Shown here piece after piece: positions 1-9,795 of a stretch of 64,000 bases of DNA; position 1 is the first letter of the stretch; each line of letters starts with the position of its first letter. The DNA is from Stieleria mannarensis (GTDB lineage: Bacteria > Planctomycetota > Planctomycetia > Pirellulales > Pirellulaceae). The DNA lies in contig NZ_JACEHH010000001.1 of NCBI RefSeq assembly GCF_014154935.1, positions 310,001-374,000 of the forward strand, written 5' to 3'. The notes under the pieces are model-generated. The model searched no databases. It saw only the letters and a list, made by a program, of their open reading frames with translations, and had not been told where the DNA came from. Position numbers and translations under genes: made by a program.

Positions 1-626
1 GACGACGAAACCTGGTACAAGACAGCACCCGATCAAGTTCCAACCGGCAACAAGGTCGAGCACTGCGAATTCAGCCATTGCGGTCGTATCCTGCCGGGGG
101 CGGTTGCCATTTGGGGGGCCCTGCACCGCGATCTGGAAATTGCCAACAACCACATTCACGACTGCCCCTACACGGGAATCTCGCTCGGATGGATCTGGAA
201 CGACAGCGAAAGTCCGGCCGCCGGAAACGTCATCCGCGACAATCGAATCGAGTTCGTGATGCAGGTTCTTAGCGATGGTGGCGGGATCTACACGCTGGGC
301 CGACAGCCGGACACGCTGATCACTGGGAATCGGATCAGCGATATCCCACTGAACGCCGGACGCGCCGAGTCCAATGGCATGTTTTTGGATCAGGGCACAA
401 GCGGACTGACCATTTCCGGCAACACAATCCGTCGCGTGGACAAATCCCCCTGCGTTTTCATCAATGCGGCGAGAACATCGTGCGAGAGAATCGCTGGGAG
501 TTGGCAACCGACGAAACACCGCCGGTGCGTTTCAACAACACACCCGAAGAAAACATCACGGTCGGAGCGAACGAAGTACTCGAGCCCCAGAAAAGTTACT
601 TCCTGATCGGCAATTCGCTGACTTGA
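1..626 (+). pseudogene. Right-handed beta-helix protein, C-terminal part, frameshifted, truncated by window edge
   Basis: The reading frame is open from base 1, so the N-terminus lies outside the window. The protein shows parallel beta-helix rungs rich in Asn, Gly and Ile (for example NNHIHDCPYTGISLG and ISGNTIRRVDKSPCVF), as in secreted polysaccharide-active or pectate-lyase-like proteins. The first frame ends in meaningless sequence after FINA at about 465. The natural continuation, GENIVRENRWELATDE, is in another frame from 468 and stops cleanly at 624-626. Adding one base near 467 would restore FINAGENIVREN. So the gene has a one-base deletion, or the sequence has an error there. It may be one more member of the polysaccharide-degradation group that follows. 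Confidence 0.7.
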
Positions 627-632
627 GACACC

Positions 633-956
633 GTGCCATCGCGTCTGGACGGCAATGTGCATTGGCACGTCGACTGCGGCAAGAACCTCGCCTTCATCCG
701 CGACAATCATCAATCTCCTTGCGTGGAAACATCCCGATTGTGGCCGACGGCACTGACGACAAATCAGTACGACTACGTTTCCATCCAGCCGCACTACGGG
801 ACCACGATCGAGCAAGACGTGGAAGTGATTGCACACTGGATGAAGCTCCAACCGAAAGCAACGTTCGTGATCCACACCGGCTGGGCCCGTCATGCGGATT
901 GGGCCGATGATCATCGGGAGTTCTTGACAGGAGAATCTAAGATGGCGGAGAATTGA
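633..956 (+). pseudogene. Remnant of an SGNH-like secreted hydrolase
   Basis: A 107-residue frame that looks like an internal slice of a longer secreted protein. It lacks a signal peptide and ends in sequence that does not resemble a domain end. The recognisable core runs from VHWHVDCGKNLAFIRDN through VSIQPHYGTTIEQDVEVI to FVIHTGWARHADW. From memory, this resembles the middle of planctomycete proteins in which an SGNH-type hydrolase fold carries a conserved His-Thr-Gly-Trp segment. It begins seven bases after the broken beta-helix gene and ends four bases before the next gene, so it may be a deletion scar. It could instead be a short expressed protein, but this is less likely. Confidence 0.45.
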
Positions 957-960
957 GCGG

Positions 961-2061
961 ATGGCAGTACATCCACACAGAATCGTCTATCCAGGTCAAT
1001 GGCCTCAGCCAAATCACAATGCGCCTCGTCGCGCGGCTAGATTCGCGTTCTCGGTTCTATGCTTGATCATTGCGACGCAGCATCTCTCCCACGCAAACGA
1101 TGCCTTTGTTCGACCGCTACCGACTGATTCCCAACCCAAACCGGTTTGGGGACATCGCGACGGACTAAGAATTGGGCTCCACCCCACGCCCGGTCCTGCT
1201 GGCCTGATTCGGGTTTATGCACCCTATCTCGATCAGCAATACCCGCGCGTGGTCAACTTCATCTCGATCGAACCCTCCGTTGAAGGTCTCCGAGGACGCG
1301 GGCAATCGGAGTTGGAAATGAGCCAGTATCGTCCCGGAGAACGCGGGCTCGTGTTTTGGGCGAGTAATCAACGAACCTCAAATCGCCCGCCCGGGACGCT
1401 CGCCTCCGGAATCGTTGATGAAGCGGACGATGTCCTTCGCCTGTTCATTCACACCGAGCCGTTTCGTAACGGTGCCCATCCAATTATTGAATGTTTGTTC
1501 CGCAAAACGAGGCCTTACGAAATCGAGTTTCGTATCCATGTGGCGAACGATAGTGCAGAGATGACATTCTGCACGCTGTCGGCGACCATGGGCAACTTTG
1601 GGCTTTTGCGACGGATTCATTTAAAACAGAATCAAGTGGTCGCAGCAAAAGACCTCTGGGGTGAAGAAGCGTTGGATCGGCTAGGCTTTCTTCCTTGGCG
1701 AAGCTGGCCGGCCGCCGATTTGGCTCGAACCGAGGATGGGCGCTTTTGGGTCCAGTTGTCGACAGATCTACCGAACCCTTCACGCGTCAATTACGATCCA
1801 CATGTCGCTCCAAACTGGCGATATGTCGGCCACAAAGCAACTCATTATTGGCGCGCCGAATCAACGGCGAAGCCACTTGCCGCAGTCAACGGCCGAAAAA
1901 CCTACTGGATGTCGCAGTCGCCTATCCCCGGTGGCATTGCGTTCGAGAATTTTGAGCTTCGCATGCCGTTCAGTCGTGGCCAACGGCTCTGGTTTGGCGT
2001 TCTCCCCGATGAGCCAAAGCAGAACGAAAGTTCGGACGACAACTTGCCGAGCGAGGACTGA
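961..2061 (+). CDS. Conserved secreted protein of unknown function
   Basis: 366 residues. The N-terminus has a basic stretch and then a hydrophobic segment (FAFSVLCLIIATQ, about residues 28-41) ending near SHAND, which fits a signal peptide with a long n-region. The mature part is beta-rich with motifs such as RIGLHPTPGPAGLIRVYAPY and INFISIEP-like stretches. I recall similar proteins in planctomycetes without an assigned function, often near sulfatases and polysaccharide lyases. The ATG at 961 has a GGAG about a dozen bases upstream. No catalytic motif could be named. The setting suggests an exported carbohydrate-related role, which is inference only. Confidence 0.75.
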   Translation: MAVHPHRIVYPGQWPQPNHNAPRRAARFAFSVLCLIIATQHLSHANDAFVRPLPTDSQPKPVWGHRDGLRIGLHPTPGPAGLIRVYAPYLDQQYPRVVNFISIEPSVEGLRGRGQSELEMSQYRPGERGLVFWASNQRTSNRPPGTLASGIVDEADDVLRLFIHTEPFRNGAHPIIECLFRKTRPYEIEFRIHVANDSAEMTFCTLSATMGNFGLLRRIHLKQNQVVAAKDLWGEEALDRLGFLPWRSWPAADLARTEDGRFWVQLSTDLPNPSRVNYDPHVAPNWRYVGHKATHYWRAESTAKPLAAVNGRKTYWMSQSPIPGGIAFENFELRMPFSRGQRLWFGVLPDEPKQNESSDDNLPSED

Positions 2062-2660
2062 GCATCCGCTACAGCGGATCCATCACAGATAAAGACAAGA
2101 AACACGGTGGTCGTGCCGTTCTCCGAAGCGAATCACTTCTCTACCGACCGCTTGGATGATCTGTCGACCATCTTGAAGTCGAGCTTGTCGACCTGGCGGG
2201 CCAAGAAACCGAAAGATCCTGCTCAACCCGATCATTATTCGGCCTAAAGTGCTGAGTTTGATCGCCATTCGCCGAAGATCGACAAGTATGTCCCTGTGAT
2301 GCGTTCTCGGCGACTGGTCGGCCAGTTACATGTGTCGGGGCTGCGCGTCACGCTGAGGGCGAGTTTTGTTAGGTATAACGCCTGGCTTTCTCGCAGCACC
2401 GACTCCGCCGCAACAGGCTCCGATGCACCGTTCGCACCCCCCCCGGGCCGGATCGGAAGGAAACGGCACCGAAAGGTAGACCTTATTTCAGCCTCCTGAC
2501 TCAACCGAAGCATCGATCCAGTCTGCACAGAACGACCGGTAGTGGCGGTATTTCCGCGCGAAGTAGCACCTGGTGGTATGATACTTGCGACATTTCAGCG
2601 TCGCATTGGTCCCTCGTCGTGCGGTCACGAAGTTGGGCCAGAGCATAGGAACGGGTAGTC
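2062..2660 (+). other. Intergenic region, no supported gene
   Basis: About 600 bases with only short, low-quality open frames on both strands. A stretch at about 2108-2248 stays open on the plus strand and ends in TAA but has no good start. It could be the tail of a lost gene. An extended -10-like sequence (TGGTATGAT, about 2572-2580) lies some 80 bases before the nitrilase-like gene and could be its promoter, but no convincing -35 box was seen. Confidence 0.4.
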
Positions 2661-3599
2661 ATGTCGCGAATCCACTTTCTAATCGGTGTCTGTGTTTTTG
2701 GCCTTGCAGACGCGGTTGTTGCCCAACAAGCCACTGTGCCGAAACCGGATTCAGTGAAGGTCGCCGCTGTGCAGGTCAGTGGCTATGACAAGGGCGAACT
2801 TCCACGCCAAGATTTTGACCCGTCGGGCAAGCTAGTGCCGTATATCGATCGCGCCGGTCGCGAGGGAGCTCAGCTGGTCGTGTTCCCAGAATATGTGCTT
2901 GGACACACCGACGTGCCTGGGGATGTGACCCAACCGATCTCTGCGGCAGCTCGAGCCAATTCCATCTACGTGATCGTCGGATGCTGGGAGCAGTCTGGCG
3001 ATGGCACGTTTGCCAATGTGGCCTTGGTCTTCGGCCGAAATGGAGAGATTGTGGGCCGCTACCGAAAGACACATCCTGCCATCGACCACTTCGACGGCGA
3101 CGATCCTTGGAAACGACCACCCGCTGGCAAGAGCCGCCGGTGGATGCTCGAGAACGATCCGGAATGGATCATGCAAGCGGGGGAAGACTTGCCTGTATTC
3201 GATCTCGACTTTGGCCGAGTCGGAATCATGACTTGCTACGATGGCTGGTTCCCCGAACCACCGCGAGTTCTCTCGCTGCGCGGTGCCGAATTGATCGTTT
3301 GGATCAACGGCCGACGTGGTACCGTGGAGGACTTCATCGTTCGCTCCATCATGTTTCAAAGCCATGTCGCCATGATCACCTCGAATCAAGCCTACGGCGG
3401 AGGCACAATGATCGGAGATGGTCGAAGCCGAATTCTCGCGCAAAGTCCGGCGCGGCAAGAGTCCTACATCACCGCAACGATCAACCTGGCGAGGGTCCGG
3501 CACATGCGATCGACCAGCCGCAATTTCGCCCAGCGACGTCCCGACCTGTATGGCGAGCTTGTTCGGCAAGACCTGACTCAGAACGCGACAGCCGAATGA
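2661..3599 (+). CDS. Secreted carbon-nitrogen hydrolase (nitrilase superfamily)
   Basis: 312 residues beginning with a signal peptide (hydrophobic FLIGVCVFGLADAVVAQQ, cleavage probably near residue 22). The Glu-Lys-Cys triad of the family can be placed: E77 in VFPEYVLG, K136 in GRYRKTHP and C192 in GIMTCYDGWFPEP. Length matches the family. These enzymes hydrolyse nitriles or linear amides; the substrate cannot be read from sequence. Export is less usual for the family, most members being cytoplasmic, and puts this enzyme with the extracellular hydrolases around it. The start at 2661 gives the complete signal peptide. Confidence 0.88.
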   Translation: MSRIHFLIGVCVFGLADAVVAQQATVPKPDSVKVAAVQVSGYDKGELPRQDFDPSGKLVPYIDRAGREGAQLVVFPEYVLGHTDVPGDVTQPISAAARANSIYVIVGCWEQSGDGTFANVALVFGRNGEIVGRYRKTHPAIDHFDGDDPWKRPPAGKSRRWMLENDPEWIMQAGEDLPVFDLDFGRVGIMTCYDGWFPEPPRVLSLRGAELIVWINGRRGTVEDFIVRSIMFQSHVAMITSNQAYGGGTMIGDGRSRILAQSPARQESYITATINLARVRHMRSTSRNFAQRRPDLYGELVRQDLTQNATAE

Positions 3600-3803
3600 C
3601 CCCTTCGCTTGTTTCGGTTCCCTCGCGGTTCCCGCCTTTTTCTCCTCGGACACATCGACCGGAATGCTCGTCGTCAAACCGGTTGTGCAGTTCGTCTCAT
3701 CAGCCGCCGTTTAGGAGCGTTTTTATGCAAAGCGGGTCGCGCTGTGCGGATTGCACGTTCAAATACTCAAAAGCAGCTACATTAGAAGTACATTGAGGTC
3801 ACC

Positions 3804-5771
3804 ATGCTGGGCCAGAAGATCCGATCAGGCTCGATCATTTGTCTAATGACGTTTTGTGCATCCGGACTGAGCGTGTTGCCAGCCGCGCCGGCAGCCGCAC
3901 CGCCAAACGCAGCTTGGTTCCCGGAAGCACCCAGCCCGCCCGAGCCTGCAGGAAAGACCATCCTCGCGTCCTCCGTCGAGGAACTGTTTCAAGCGGCGAA
4001 ACAAGTTCAGCCCGGGGGGACGATCTTGGTGGCCGATGGTCACTATAGCCTGCCGCGATTGCTTGCCATCACAACGAACAATGTCACGTTGCGCGGCCAG
4101 TCGGGCAAGCGGCATCAAGTGATTCTCGATGGCGGCGCGATCCGACACGGCGAGTTGATCGGCATCACTGGCGCTGCGGGAGTGACGATCGCCGATCTTA
4201 CGGTTCAGAACGTCAAGTGGAATGGCATCAAGATCAATTCGGATCGCGGCGCTGACAAAGTGACGATCCACAATTGCGTCCTGCACAACGTCTGGCAAAG
4301 AGGTGTGAAAGCACCAGCCATGCCCGAACAACAAAGCGATCACGGACCGCGTCACTGCCGCATTCAGTTCTGCCTGTTCTACAACGATCGCGCCAAGCAG
4401 TTTTCAGATGACGAAACCGACACAGCCGAATCATACAACGGCAATTACATCGGCGGCATCGATGCCAAGAATACGACCGAATGGACGATCAGTGACAACG
4501 TGTTCATCGGCATCCAAGGCCGTACACGTGAGGGCCGGGGATGCATCTACATCTCGGAGAACGGTCGCGGGTGTGTGATCGAGCGAAACATCTTCATCGA
4601 CTGCGACATCGCCATCGCACTTGGCAATCCGTCGCTGGGCTACTCGCCACTTCAGGCAATCGATTGCGTCGCTCGAAACAACTTCGTTACCCAGTGCCCG
4701 GAAACCGGAATTCTCGCTTGCTACACACGAAATTGCCAGATTCTCAACAACACGGTCGTAGAACCGAAGAGCCGAATGCGGCGTCTGATTTGGGTGCAAA
4801 AGTCTAACGAAGGACTGCGGGTGGAGAACAACTTGCTGATTGGGGCACCACCACAGATTGCCAGAGAAAGTTCGATTGTACGAAGTGGCAATATCGTTGG
4901 CGATTCATTGACCGAGACGAAGATGGGAAGGGGGCAGAGCTTCTTGTCCCCGGCGGCAGTCGCACAAGCGATCGAGTTCTCTTCAAAGCTTGAAGCAGAT
5001 CGCAAGCAAGCCGCTGCCGACCGCCTCAAACCTGGAGTCCAGCGCCCCGAGGTCTTGGCCGCGATGCGCCAGGTGCACGCAGGTTTCAACGGACAGTCCG
5101 GATATGTTGCCCAGTTCGGTGACTCAATCACGCACTCGATGGCCTTTTGGACGCCGATGGGCTGGGACGAACCACAGCGTTACCTCACCCACGAGGATGG
5201 TTTGCCAAATCGGCCCGAGAAGATGCGATGGCGTGACTACGTGAAAGGAACACGCGATAAGGGGCCCGAACACGCGAACGATTCTGGCTGGCGTGTGGGT
5301 CAGGTCTTGAAGGCGATGGACGGGGTGCTTGAAAAGCAAAAACCGGAAGCAGCGATCATCATGGTTGGCACGAACGACATCTCCAGTGGACGGGTGCCCG
5401 AAGGCTACCGTGCGGGGCTGGAGGAAATCGTCAGCAAGTGTTTGGCGTCTCACTGCGTGCCGATTTTGAACACCCTTCCTCCCCGACGCGGACACGACCA
5501 AGCTGTCGATGACGCGAACAAGATCATTCGAGAGATAGCCCGCGAAAAGCAAATCCCTCTGGCTGACTTTCATGCCGCGTGTTTGCGTGTTCGCTCCGGG
5601 AACTCATGGGACGGCACGATCATTTCTGATGACGGCGTCCATCCCAGCGGCGGCGAGTCGAACAACTACAGCGAGGAAAACTTGAAGCAGTGTGGGTACG
5701 CACTGCGCAACTGGATCAACTTTCTCGTCTACCGACAGTTGTACTTCCGCATCTTCGCAGCGGAACCTTGA
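3804..5771 (+). CDS. Secreted fusion of right-handed beta-helix domain and SGNH hydrolase
   Basis: 655 residues. A signal peptide covers about residues 1-30. Residues 50-360 form a right-handed parallel beta-helix (rungs such as VTIADLTVQNVKWNGIKI) of the kind found in PL6-type lyases and related proteins. Residues 415-650 are an SGNH/GDSL hydrolase: G439-D440-S441 (QFGDSITHS, block I), GTND at 522-525 (block III) and D610-x-x-H613 (DDGVHP, block V). It may act on an acylated polysaccharide, one domain on the backbone and the other removing an ester; this is inference. The start has GAGGT just upstream (tgaggtcaccATG). Whether the helix is catalytic or only binds sugar cannot be decided here. 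Confidence 0.88.
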   Translation: MLGQKIRSGSIICLMTFCASGLSVLPAAPAAAPPNAAWFPEAPSPPEPAGKTILASSVEELFQAAKQVQPGGTILVADGHYSLPRLLAITTNNVTLRGQSGKRHQVILDGGAIRHGELIGITGAAGVTIADLTVQNVKWNGIKINSDRGADKVTIHNCVLHNVWQRGVKAPAMPEQQSDHGPRHCRIQFCLFYNDRAKQFSDDETDTAESYNGNYIGGIDAKNTTEWTISDNVFIGIQGRTREGRGCIYISENGRGCVIERNIFIDCDIAIALGNPSLGYSPLQAIDCVARNNFVTQCPETGILACYTRNCQILNNTVVEPKSRMRRLIWVQKSNEGLRVENNLLIGAPPQIARESSIVRSGNIVGDSLTETKMGRGQSFLSPAAVAQAIEFSSKLEADRKQAAADRLKPGVQRPEVLAAMRQVHAGFNGQSGYVAQFGDSITHSMAFWTPMGWDEPQRYLTHEDGLPNRPEKMRWRDYVKGTRDKGPEHANDSGWRVGQVLKAMDGVLEKQKPEAAIIMVGTNDISSGRVPEGYRAGLEEIVSKCLASHCVPILNTLPPRRGHDQAVDDANKIIREIAREKQIPLADFHAACLRVRSGNSWDGTIISDDGVHPSGGESNNYSEENLKQCGYALRNWINFLVYRQLYFRIFAAEP

Positions 5772-6074
5772 GTGAGTGTCTTGTATCGTCCCCGATTCAT
5801 CGGATCGAAGGGGGAGCTCGTCCGCAGACCGCCCGGCGTTAGCAGATCATTCGTGACGACGTTAAAGACACTCGCTTACGTTCCAACTGAATCTACGGGC
5901 CTGTTTTTGCAACAGACTCGCAGAAACAAAATCTAACATTTGTCAGCGAGGAGTGAGCAATTGTGCAATCTCTGTTCGCATATCCAGCCGCACGACCATC
6001 GCACCAAAATCTGGTTTCAGTATCCGCCGAAGCCTTGCCTCAGTGCACCCCTCCGCCAATGAATTCAGCCAGAC
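5772..6074 (+). other. Intergenic region with a spaced inverted repeat
   Basis: No gene was found. A perfect 9-base inverted repeat, GAGTGTCTT (5774-5782) and AAGACACTC (5865-5873), brackets about 80 bases immediately after the beta-helix/SGNH gene. It could be a weak long-loop structure or the ends of a lost insertion, and the evidence does not go further. Confidence 0.3.
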
Positions 6075-6206
6075 TGGCTATCCAAATACGCAGATTTTGA
6101 AGCCGGCATCCCTTCTCACAATACCATCACGCGAGTGTTGTCCCTGATCAAACCAGCGGAGCTCTAGGAGGCACTTCTTCAGTGGCATGCTCATCTCTGC
6201 GAAATG
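6075..6206 (+). pseudogene. Remnant of an ISAs1-type transposase
   Basis: In one frame the sequence reads [20 protein letters not shown], then [10 protein letters not shown], a TAG stop at 6165-6167, and then EALLQWHAHLCEMN. This resembles the N-terminal region of ISAs1-family transposases (W..Y..F..GIPSHDT..RV...I.P..LQ....W), recalled from the family and not checked. The DDE catalytic part was not found downstream and no terminal inverted repeats were seen. It is therefore a dead scrap of an insertion sequence. Confidence 0.5.
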
Positions 6207-6435
6207 AATTGGGATCACGAGATTAAGGACGACGATCGTTCCATTCGTGTGTTCAGTCGCGACGTCGTTCGCAATTGCAAAAGCCGGTTTCCGAACTACG
6301 GTGCCGGCCACCGAAGCATCCGGTCAGAGAACCCGGAATTGCGTCGGCAGCGACCGCGTCAGCTGTTTCGGGTTACGATAAAAACGCTCCTCTCTGCCAT
6401 CGGCCTTTCAGTCAATCCACCAATGAGTCAGTACC

Positions 6436-6564
6436 TTGCTAGACGACTTTGATTTTTTCGGCGATGTAGGTGGATCCAACAACTCGATTGGCTGTGGAGG
6501 GCTACTGATCACGTTTGCCATCGCTGCGCTACTGTTCGTCATCCTGATGGCTTGGATGTCGTGA
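6436..6564 (+). CDS. Possible small membrane protein
   Basis: A frame of about 43 residues with a non-ATG start (TTG at 6436; start uncertain). It has an acidic N-terminus (LLDDFDFFGDVGG), a Cys-Gly-Gly turn, and one strongly hydrophobic helix (LLITFAIAALLFVILMAW) ending at a TGA. The transition from acidic head to single membrane span looks like a genuine small membrane protein. No family is recognised, and no clear ribosome binding site was found, so it may be chance. Confidence 0.3.
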   Translation: MLDDFDFFGDVGGSNNSIGCGGLLITFAIAALLFVILMAWMS

Positions 6565-6987
6565 GAGCGTGAACGTGTTCGCGCCGGCGCTAACTCGCAA
6601 ACGGCGTGCATGGCTTGAGCGAGAACATCAAATGATCCATGCAAGTGACGCGGTATCGAGCGACGATTCGTTCTTACGACCCAACCTTCGCGGAAACTGG
6701 AGGGCCGTGAATCATAGGGCCAGCGGGACAGATGGGGCCTATAAGTCCTATGTGTCCTCTTGGTCCCATTTCACGATCATTGCCGCATCTGCGAAGAAGC
6801 GGCAGTGCAGTTCCAGCCTGTGAGCGTTTTATCCTATCATTGTCAGGGACGTTTGATGGGTGGCGCAAATTCGAAGTCCCCCAAATCAAAGCCCCATGAG
6901 GTTGCTACACAGCACAAAGTGCATGTCGTGCACCGCAGCGGCCTGTCCCGCAATCGAATCGGTCATCCGGCCATCAGCCCGGCTCGC
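6565..6987 (+). other. Intergenic region with a degenerate short-period repeat
   Basis: No gene was found. At 6711-6768 a motif recurs roughly every nine bases (GGGCC, GGGAC, GGGGCC, AGTCC, GTGTCC, GGTCC with TAT/CAG spacers). It looks like a decayed microsatellite of the GGGACATAT kind. Nothing else can be supported. Confidence 0.35.
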
Positions 6988-8178
6988 TTATTGCGTCAGG
7001 AACGGTTGATGCCAGGGACTCCACGAGGACCACTGGCCGGTGTCACTCTGCTGGCGAACTCGGCAATAGTAAATGCGTTTGGAACCGAGTTGGTGTTTTG
7101 CTTCGGAGGCTCCGATAAAACTTCCGGTCTCCGAACCCACTGTCAGTCGGTCCTGTTCGCGACTTGGTTTGGACCGCCAGACGATTTCATCGCCCGCGTT
7201 GTCGGCTGCGATCTCCACTTGCCATGCGCGTTGGCTCCCTGGTCCTCGGTATGGTGTCTTGATCAAAACCGGATTCTTCGAGCAGACGACCGGACCGATC
7301 GGCTTGGTCGAGACGACGAAGTTGTCAATCCAACGAGCCTGATCGACGGGAGAGCCCTGGTTCCAATACGCTTCCAGGAATACCGCGTTGATGCCGCGCT
7401 CGCTGAATTTTCCTCGCCAATCGAGATTGCGTCTCTCCGCTTCCAGCCGACCGTCAATCCATAGTTGGTTCACTCCATCCTGCTCGCCGGGAGTATTCAG
7501 TTTGGCACGGGCTTCGACGCAGACCCACCAGCCGGCCCCATCGCCGCCGTGCAATTTGAACCGCGATGCCGGTTTGTTTCCGAGCCAGCGGAGGTTGTCG
7601 AAGTCGTTGTACCTGGTGGTGACCACACGACTTTCGCGGACTCCCGATGCCGGGTCCAATGTGAGTGCCTCTCCACTGCTCCAGACGTGTGCGATCATCG
7701 CCTGCCGCCAACCGGGCGGCACCAGGCTGGTCGCGCGGGAAAGCTTCGCCGGACCACCGCCTTTCCAATCGCGAGGATGCTTCACGTAGATTCGCCAATA
7801 GACATCGCCGAACGTTTCCTCGCCGCGAACGACATGCGATCGATGAGTGGGCGAGTCGCCAAAAAAGACTTTGCGGCCGCCGATACCGCGACTCCCTTTC
7901 GGGTATTCCATGAGGAGCGATCTTCCGACGCCGCCGAAACGCGGCCGGTCAACCAGATCACCGCTCTGTTCGGCATAGCGTGATTGGTTTTTGGCATCGT
8001 CAAAGTCGTCGTGCCAAATCACCGCCGGATCACTCGCAATCGGCTGCGGATCGAGTATGACCAAGCTGTCGATTTTTGGGGATTCCGGAGCATCTTGGGC
8101 TGCCCCGATCGTGCAACCGAGCACCAGCCAACCACAAGTCACTGACATGCGTTTCAAAGACGTATTCAATCCCTGCAT
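6988..8178 (-). CDS. Secreted polysaccharide-lyase-like protein (jelly-roll fold suspected)
   Basis: 396 residues from the ATG at 8178, which has GAGGGA upstream; an in-frame ATG at 8202 would add eight residues. A signal peptide covers about residues 1-27, either with a lipoprotein cysteine (LVLGC) or cleaved after IGAA. The central region (VIWHDDFDD, FGDVYWRIYVKHPRDW, GWWVCVEARAKLNTPG, NQLWIDGRLEAERRN) has the alternating strands and Trp-rich pattern of concanavalin-like jelly-roll lyases and glucanases. The C-terminal 100 residues (YYCRVRQQSDTGQWSSWSPW) look like a fibronectin-III-like module. It stands opposite to its neighbours and probably has its own promoter near 8200. The exact lyase family is not assignable. 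Confidence 0.7.
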   Translation of the reverse strand: MQGLNTSLKRMSVTCGWLVLGCTIGAAQDAPESPKIDSLVILDPQPIASDPAVIWHDDFDDAKNQSRYAEQSGDLVDRPRFGGVGRSLLMEYPKGSRGIGGRKVFFGDSPTHRSHVVRGEETFGDVYWRIYVKHPRDWKGGGPAKLSRATSLVPPGWRQAMIAHVWSSGEALTLDPASGVRESRVVTTRYNDFDNLRWLGNKPASRFKLHGGDGAGWWVCVEARAKLNTPGEQDGVNQLWIDGRLEAERRNLDWRGKFSERGINAVFLEAYWNQGSPVDQARWIDNFVVSTKPIGPVVCSKNPVLIKTPYRGPGSQRAWQVEIAADNAGDEIVWRSKPSREQDRLTVGSETGSFIGASEAKHQLGSKRIYYCRVRQQSDTGQWSSWSPWHQPFLTQ

Positions 8179-8385
8179 CTCGTGATCCCTCGGAACGTTC
8201 ACACTAAAATGCGCGTGACGTCAGGCCCTAAGCCGTTCGTGAATCCTGGCGCCGCTTCGCACATTGAGTGTATCATTCCGTTCCGTGTGCGGTGCAACTA
8301 AACTTCCTGCCGGTAAACTTACGCTGTCCAGCGAGACGGACATTCGGCCGCATATTGATTGGATTACAATTCGACCGAGTGTCCC

Positions 8386-9795
8386 ATGCCGCCAGTTCAA
8401 ACCCATCGTCCGCCGATGCCATCCTTACCCCGTCTTTGCTTTCTCGTCGTGGTTTTCTGTGCTTTGGCAGTCGTCGACAGGACGTCCGCACAGGAGCCTC
8501 CTTACGACGTGTTCCCCGAAGCCACGCCTCCTTACTTTCGTGTGCGCTACGAGCCATCAACCGAACCGGGCGAATTGATCTTTGCAGTGAACTACACCGT
8601 TTGGATTCCACAAGGTGTCGAGACACTGCGTGGGATCGTCGTGCACCAACATGGTTGTGGCGAGGGTTCGTGCAGGTCCGGCCTGACGGGGGCATATGAC
8701 CTGCACTGGCAAGCATTGGCCAAGAAACACAATTGTGCGTTGTTGTCACCGTCGTATGAACAACCCGGAAAGGCTGATTGCCAGATGTGGTGCGACCCAC
8801 GCAATGGATCGGCCGCCGCCTTTGATCGATCGCTCGTCGATCTCGGCAAGTTGTCCGGGCACCCGGAACTTGCCTCCGTCCCGCTTGCACTTTGGGGACA
8901 CAGCGGAGGTGGGCACTGGTGTGGTGGGATGGTGCTGACGCAACCCGAGCGTGTCGCAGCAGCTTGGCTGCGTTCGGGCGTGCCCCTGCTGGTCGCCAAT
9001 CCCGATCGACCAGAGATCAAACCGTACACTCTGTCCAGGGCAGCGTTGCGCGTTCCGATCATGTGCAACCCCGGCACCAAAGAAGGTGTGACGGTGAAAG
9101 ACGGTCGATTCGCCAAGGTTTGGCCCGCGAACCTCGCCTTTTTTGAAATGGTCCGCGGTAGCGGGGGCCTGCTCGGAATCGCAATCGATCCGCTGACCGC
9201 TCACGAATGTGGTAATTCGAGATATCTGGCGATCCCTTGGCTGGACCAATGTCTCAGTCTGCGCTTGCCTGACCAGCCGGGGCAGGCTCTGCGAGAGGTT
9301 TCTCTTGAAGGAGCATGGCTGGCCGAGCCAACCGGTGCGACCGCAATCCGCGCCGCGAAATTCGAGGGTGATCCACTCAAGGTGGGATGGCTCCCAAATG
9401 AGACCATCGCCGAAGCGTGGATGGAATTCCGAAAGGACACGAACGTGGTTGATACGACACCACCTCCAGCGCCATCGCGAGTGGAGCTGGATGGGCACCG
9501 GCTGCGTTGGTTCGCCGAGGCAGATGTTGAAAGCGGGATTCAGAAATTCATTGTTCTTCGCGACGGCAAATTTCTGGCAGAAGTCGCCGGTAGCGGCAGG
9601 AATCGCTTCGGACGCGACTTGTTTCAGAACTTGCAATACAGCGATACCCCCGTTCAACCGCTGGCAAAAATGGAGTTCGTTGATGAATCCGCGGAGCAAG
9701 GTGTCAACCATGGTTATTCGCTGGTCACCGTGAATACAGTGGGCCTGAAATCGATACCCACCAGGGCAGTCCCCGCTGCTGTGGGCAAAGATTAG
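8386..9795 (+). CDS. Secreted alpha/beta hydrolase with C-terminal Fn3-like domain
   Basis: 469 residues from the ATG at 8386 (a TTG at 8359 or ATG at 8416 are alternatives). A signal peptide ends near RTSAQ (about residue 36). The nucleophile elbow is GHSGGG with Ser173, in the alpha/beta hydrolase context [15 protein letters not shown]. An oxyanion-side segment, [11 protein letters not shown], comes before it. Residues 370-460 ([17 protein letters not shown]...[17 protein letters not shown]) read as a fibronectin-III-like module. It resembles poly- or acetyl-esterase-type secreted hydrolases; substrate unknown. The stop codon is followed after one codon boundary by a palindromic repeat element (9796-9926). 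Confidence 0.82.
   Translation: MPPVQTHRPPMPSLPRLCFLVVVFCALAVVDRTSAQEPPYDVFPEATPPYFRVRYEPSTEPGELIFAVNYTVWIPQGVETLRGIVVHQHGCGEGSCRSGLTGAYDLHWQALAKKHNCALLSPSYEQPGKADCQMWCDPRNGSAAAFDRSLVDLGKLSGHPELASVPLALWGHSGGGHWCGGMVLTQPERVAAAWLRSGVPLLVANPDRPEIKPYTLSRAALRVPIMCNPGTKEGVTVKDGRFAKVWPANLAFFEMVRGSGGLLGIAIDPLTAHECGNSRYLAIPWLDQCLSLRLPDQPGQALREVSLEGAWLAEPTGATAIRAAKFEGDPLKVGWLPNETIAEAWMEFRKDTNVVDTTPPPAPSRVELDGHRLRWFAEADVESGIQKFIVLRDGKFLAEVAGSGRNRFGRDLFQNLQYSDTPVQPLAKMEFVDESAEQGVNHGYSLVTVNTVGLKSIPTRAVPAAVGKD

Noticed and set aside
390-914. Minus-strand frame of 174 residues overlapping the broken beta-helix gene
   Set aside because: The opposite strand reads as real beta-helix rungs and an SGNH segment, while this frame has no recognisable motif. 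It is a shadow.
6711-6768. Possible CRISPR or satellite array
   Set aside because: The period is only about nine bases and the units are degenerate, without spacer-like segments.
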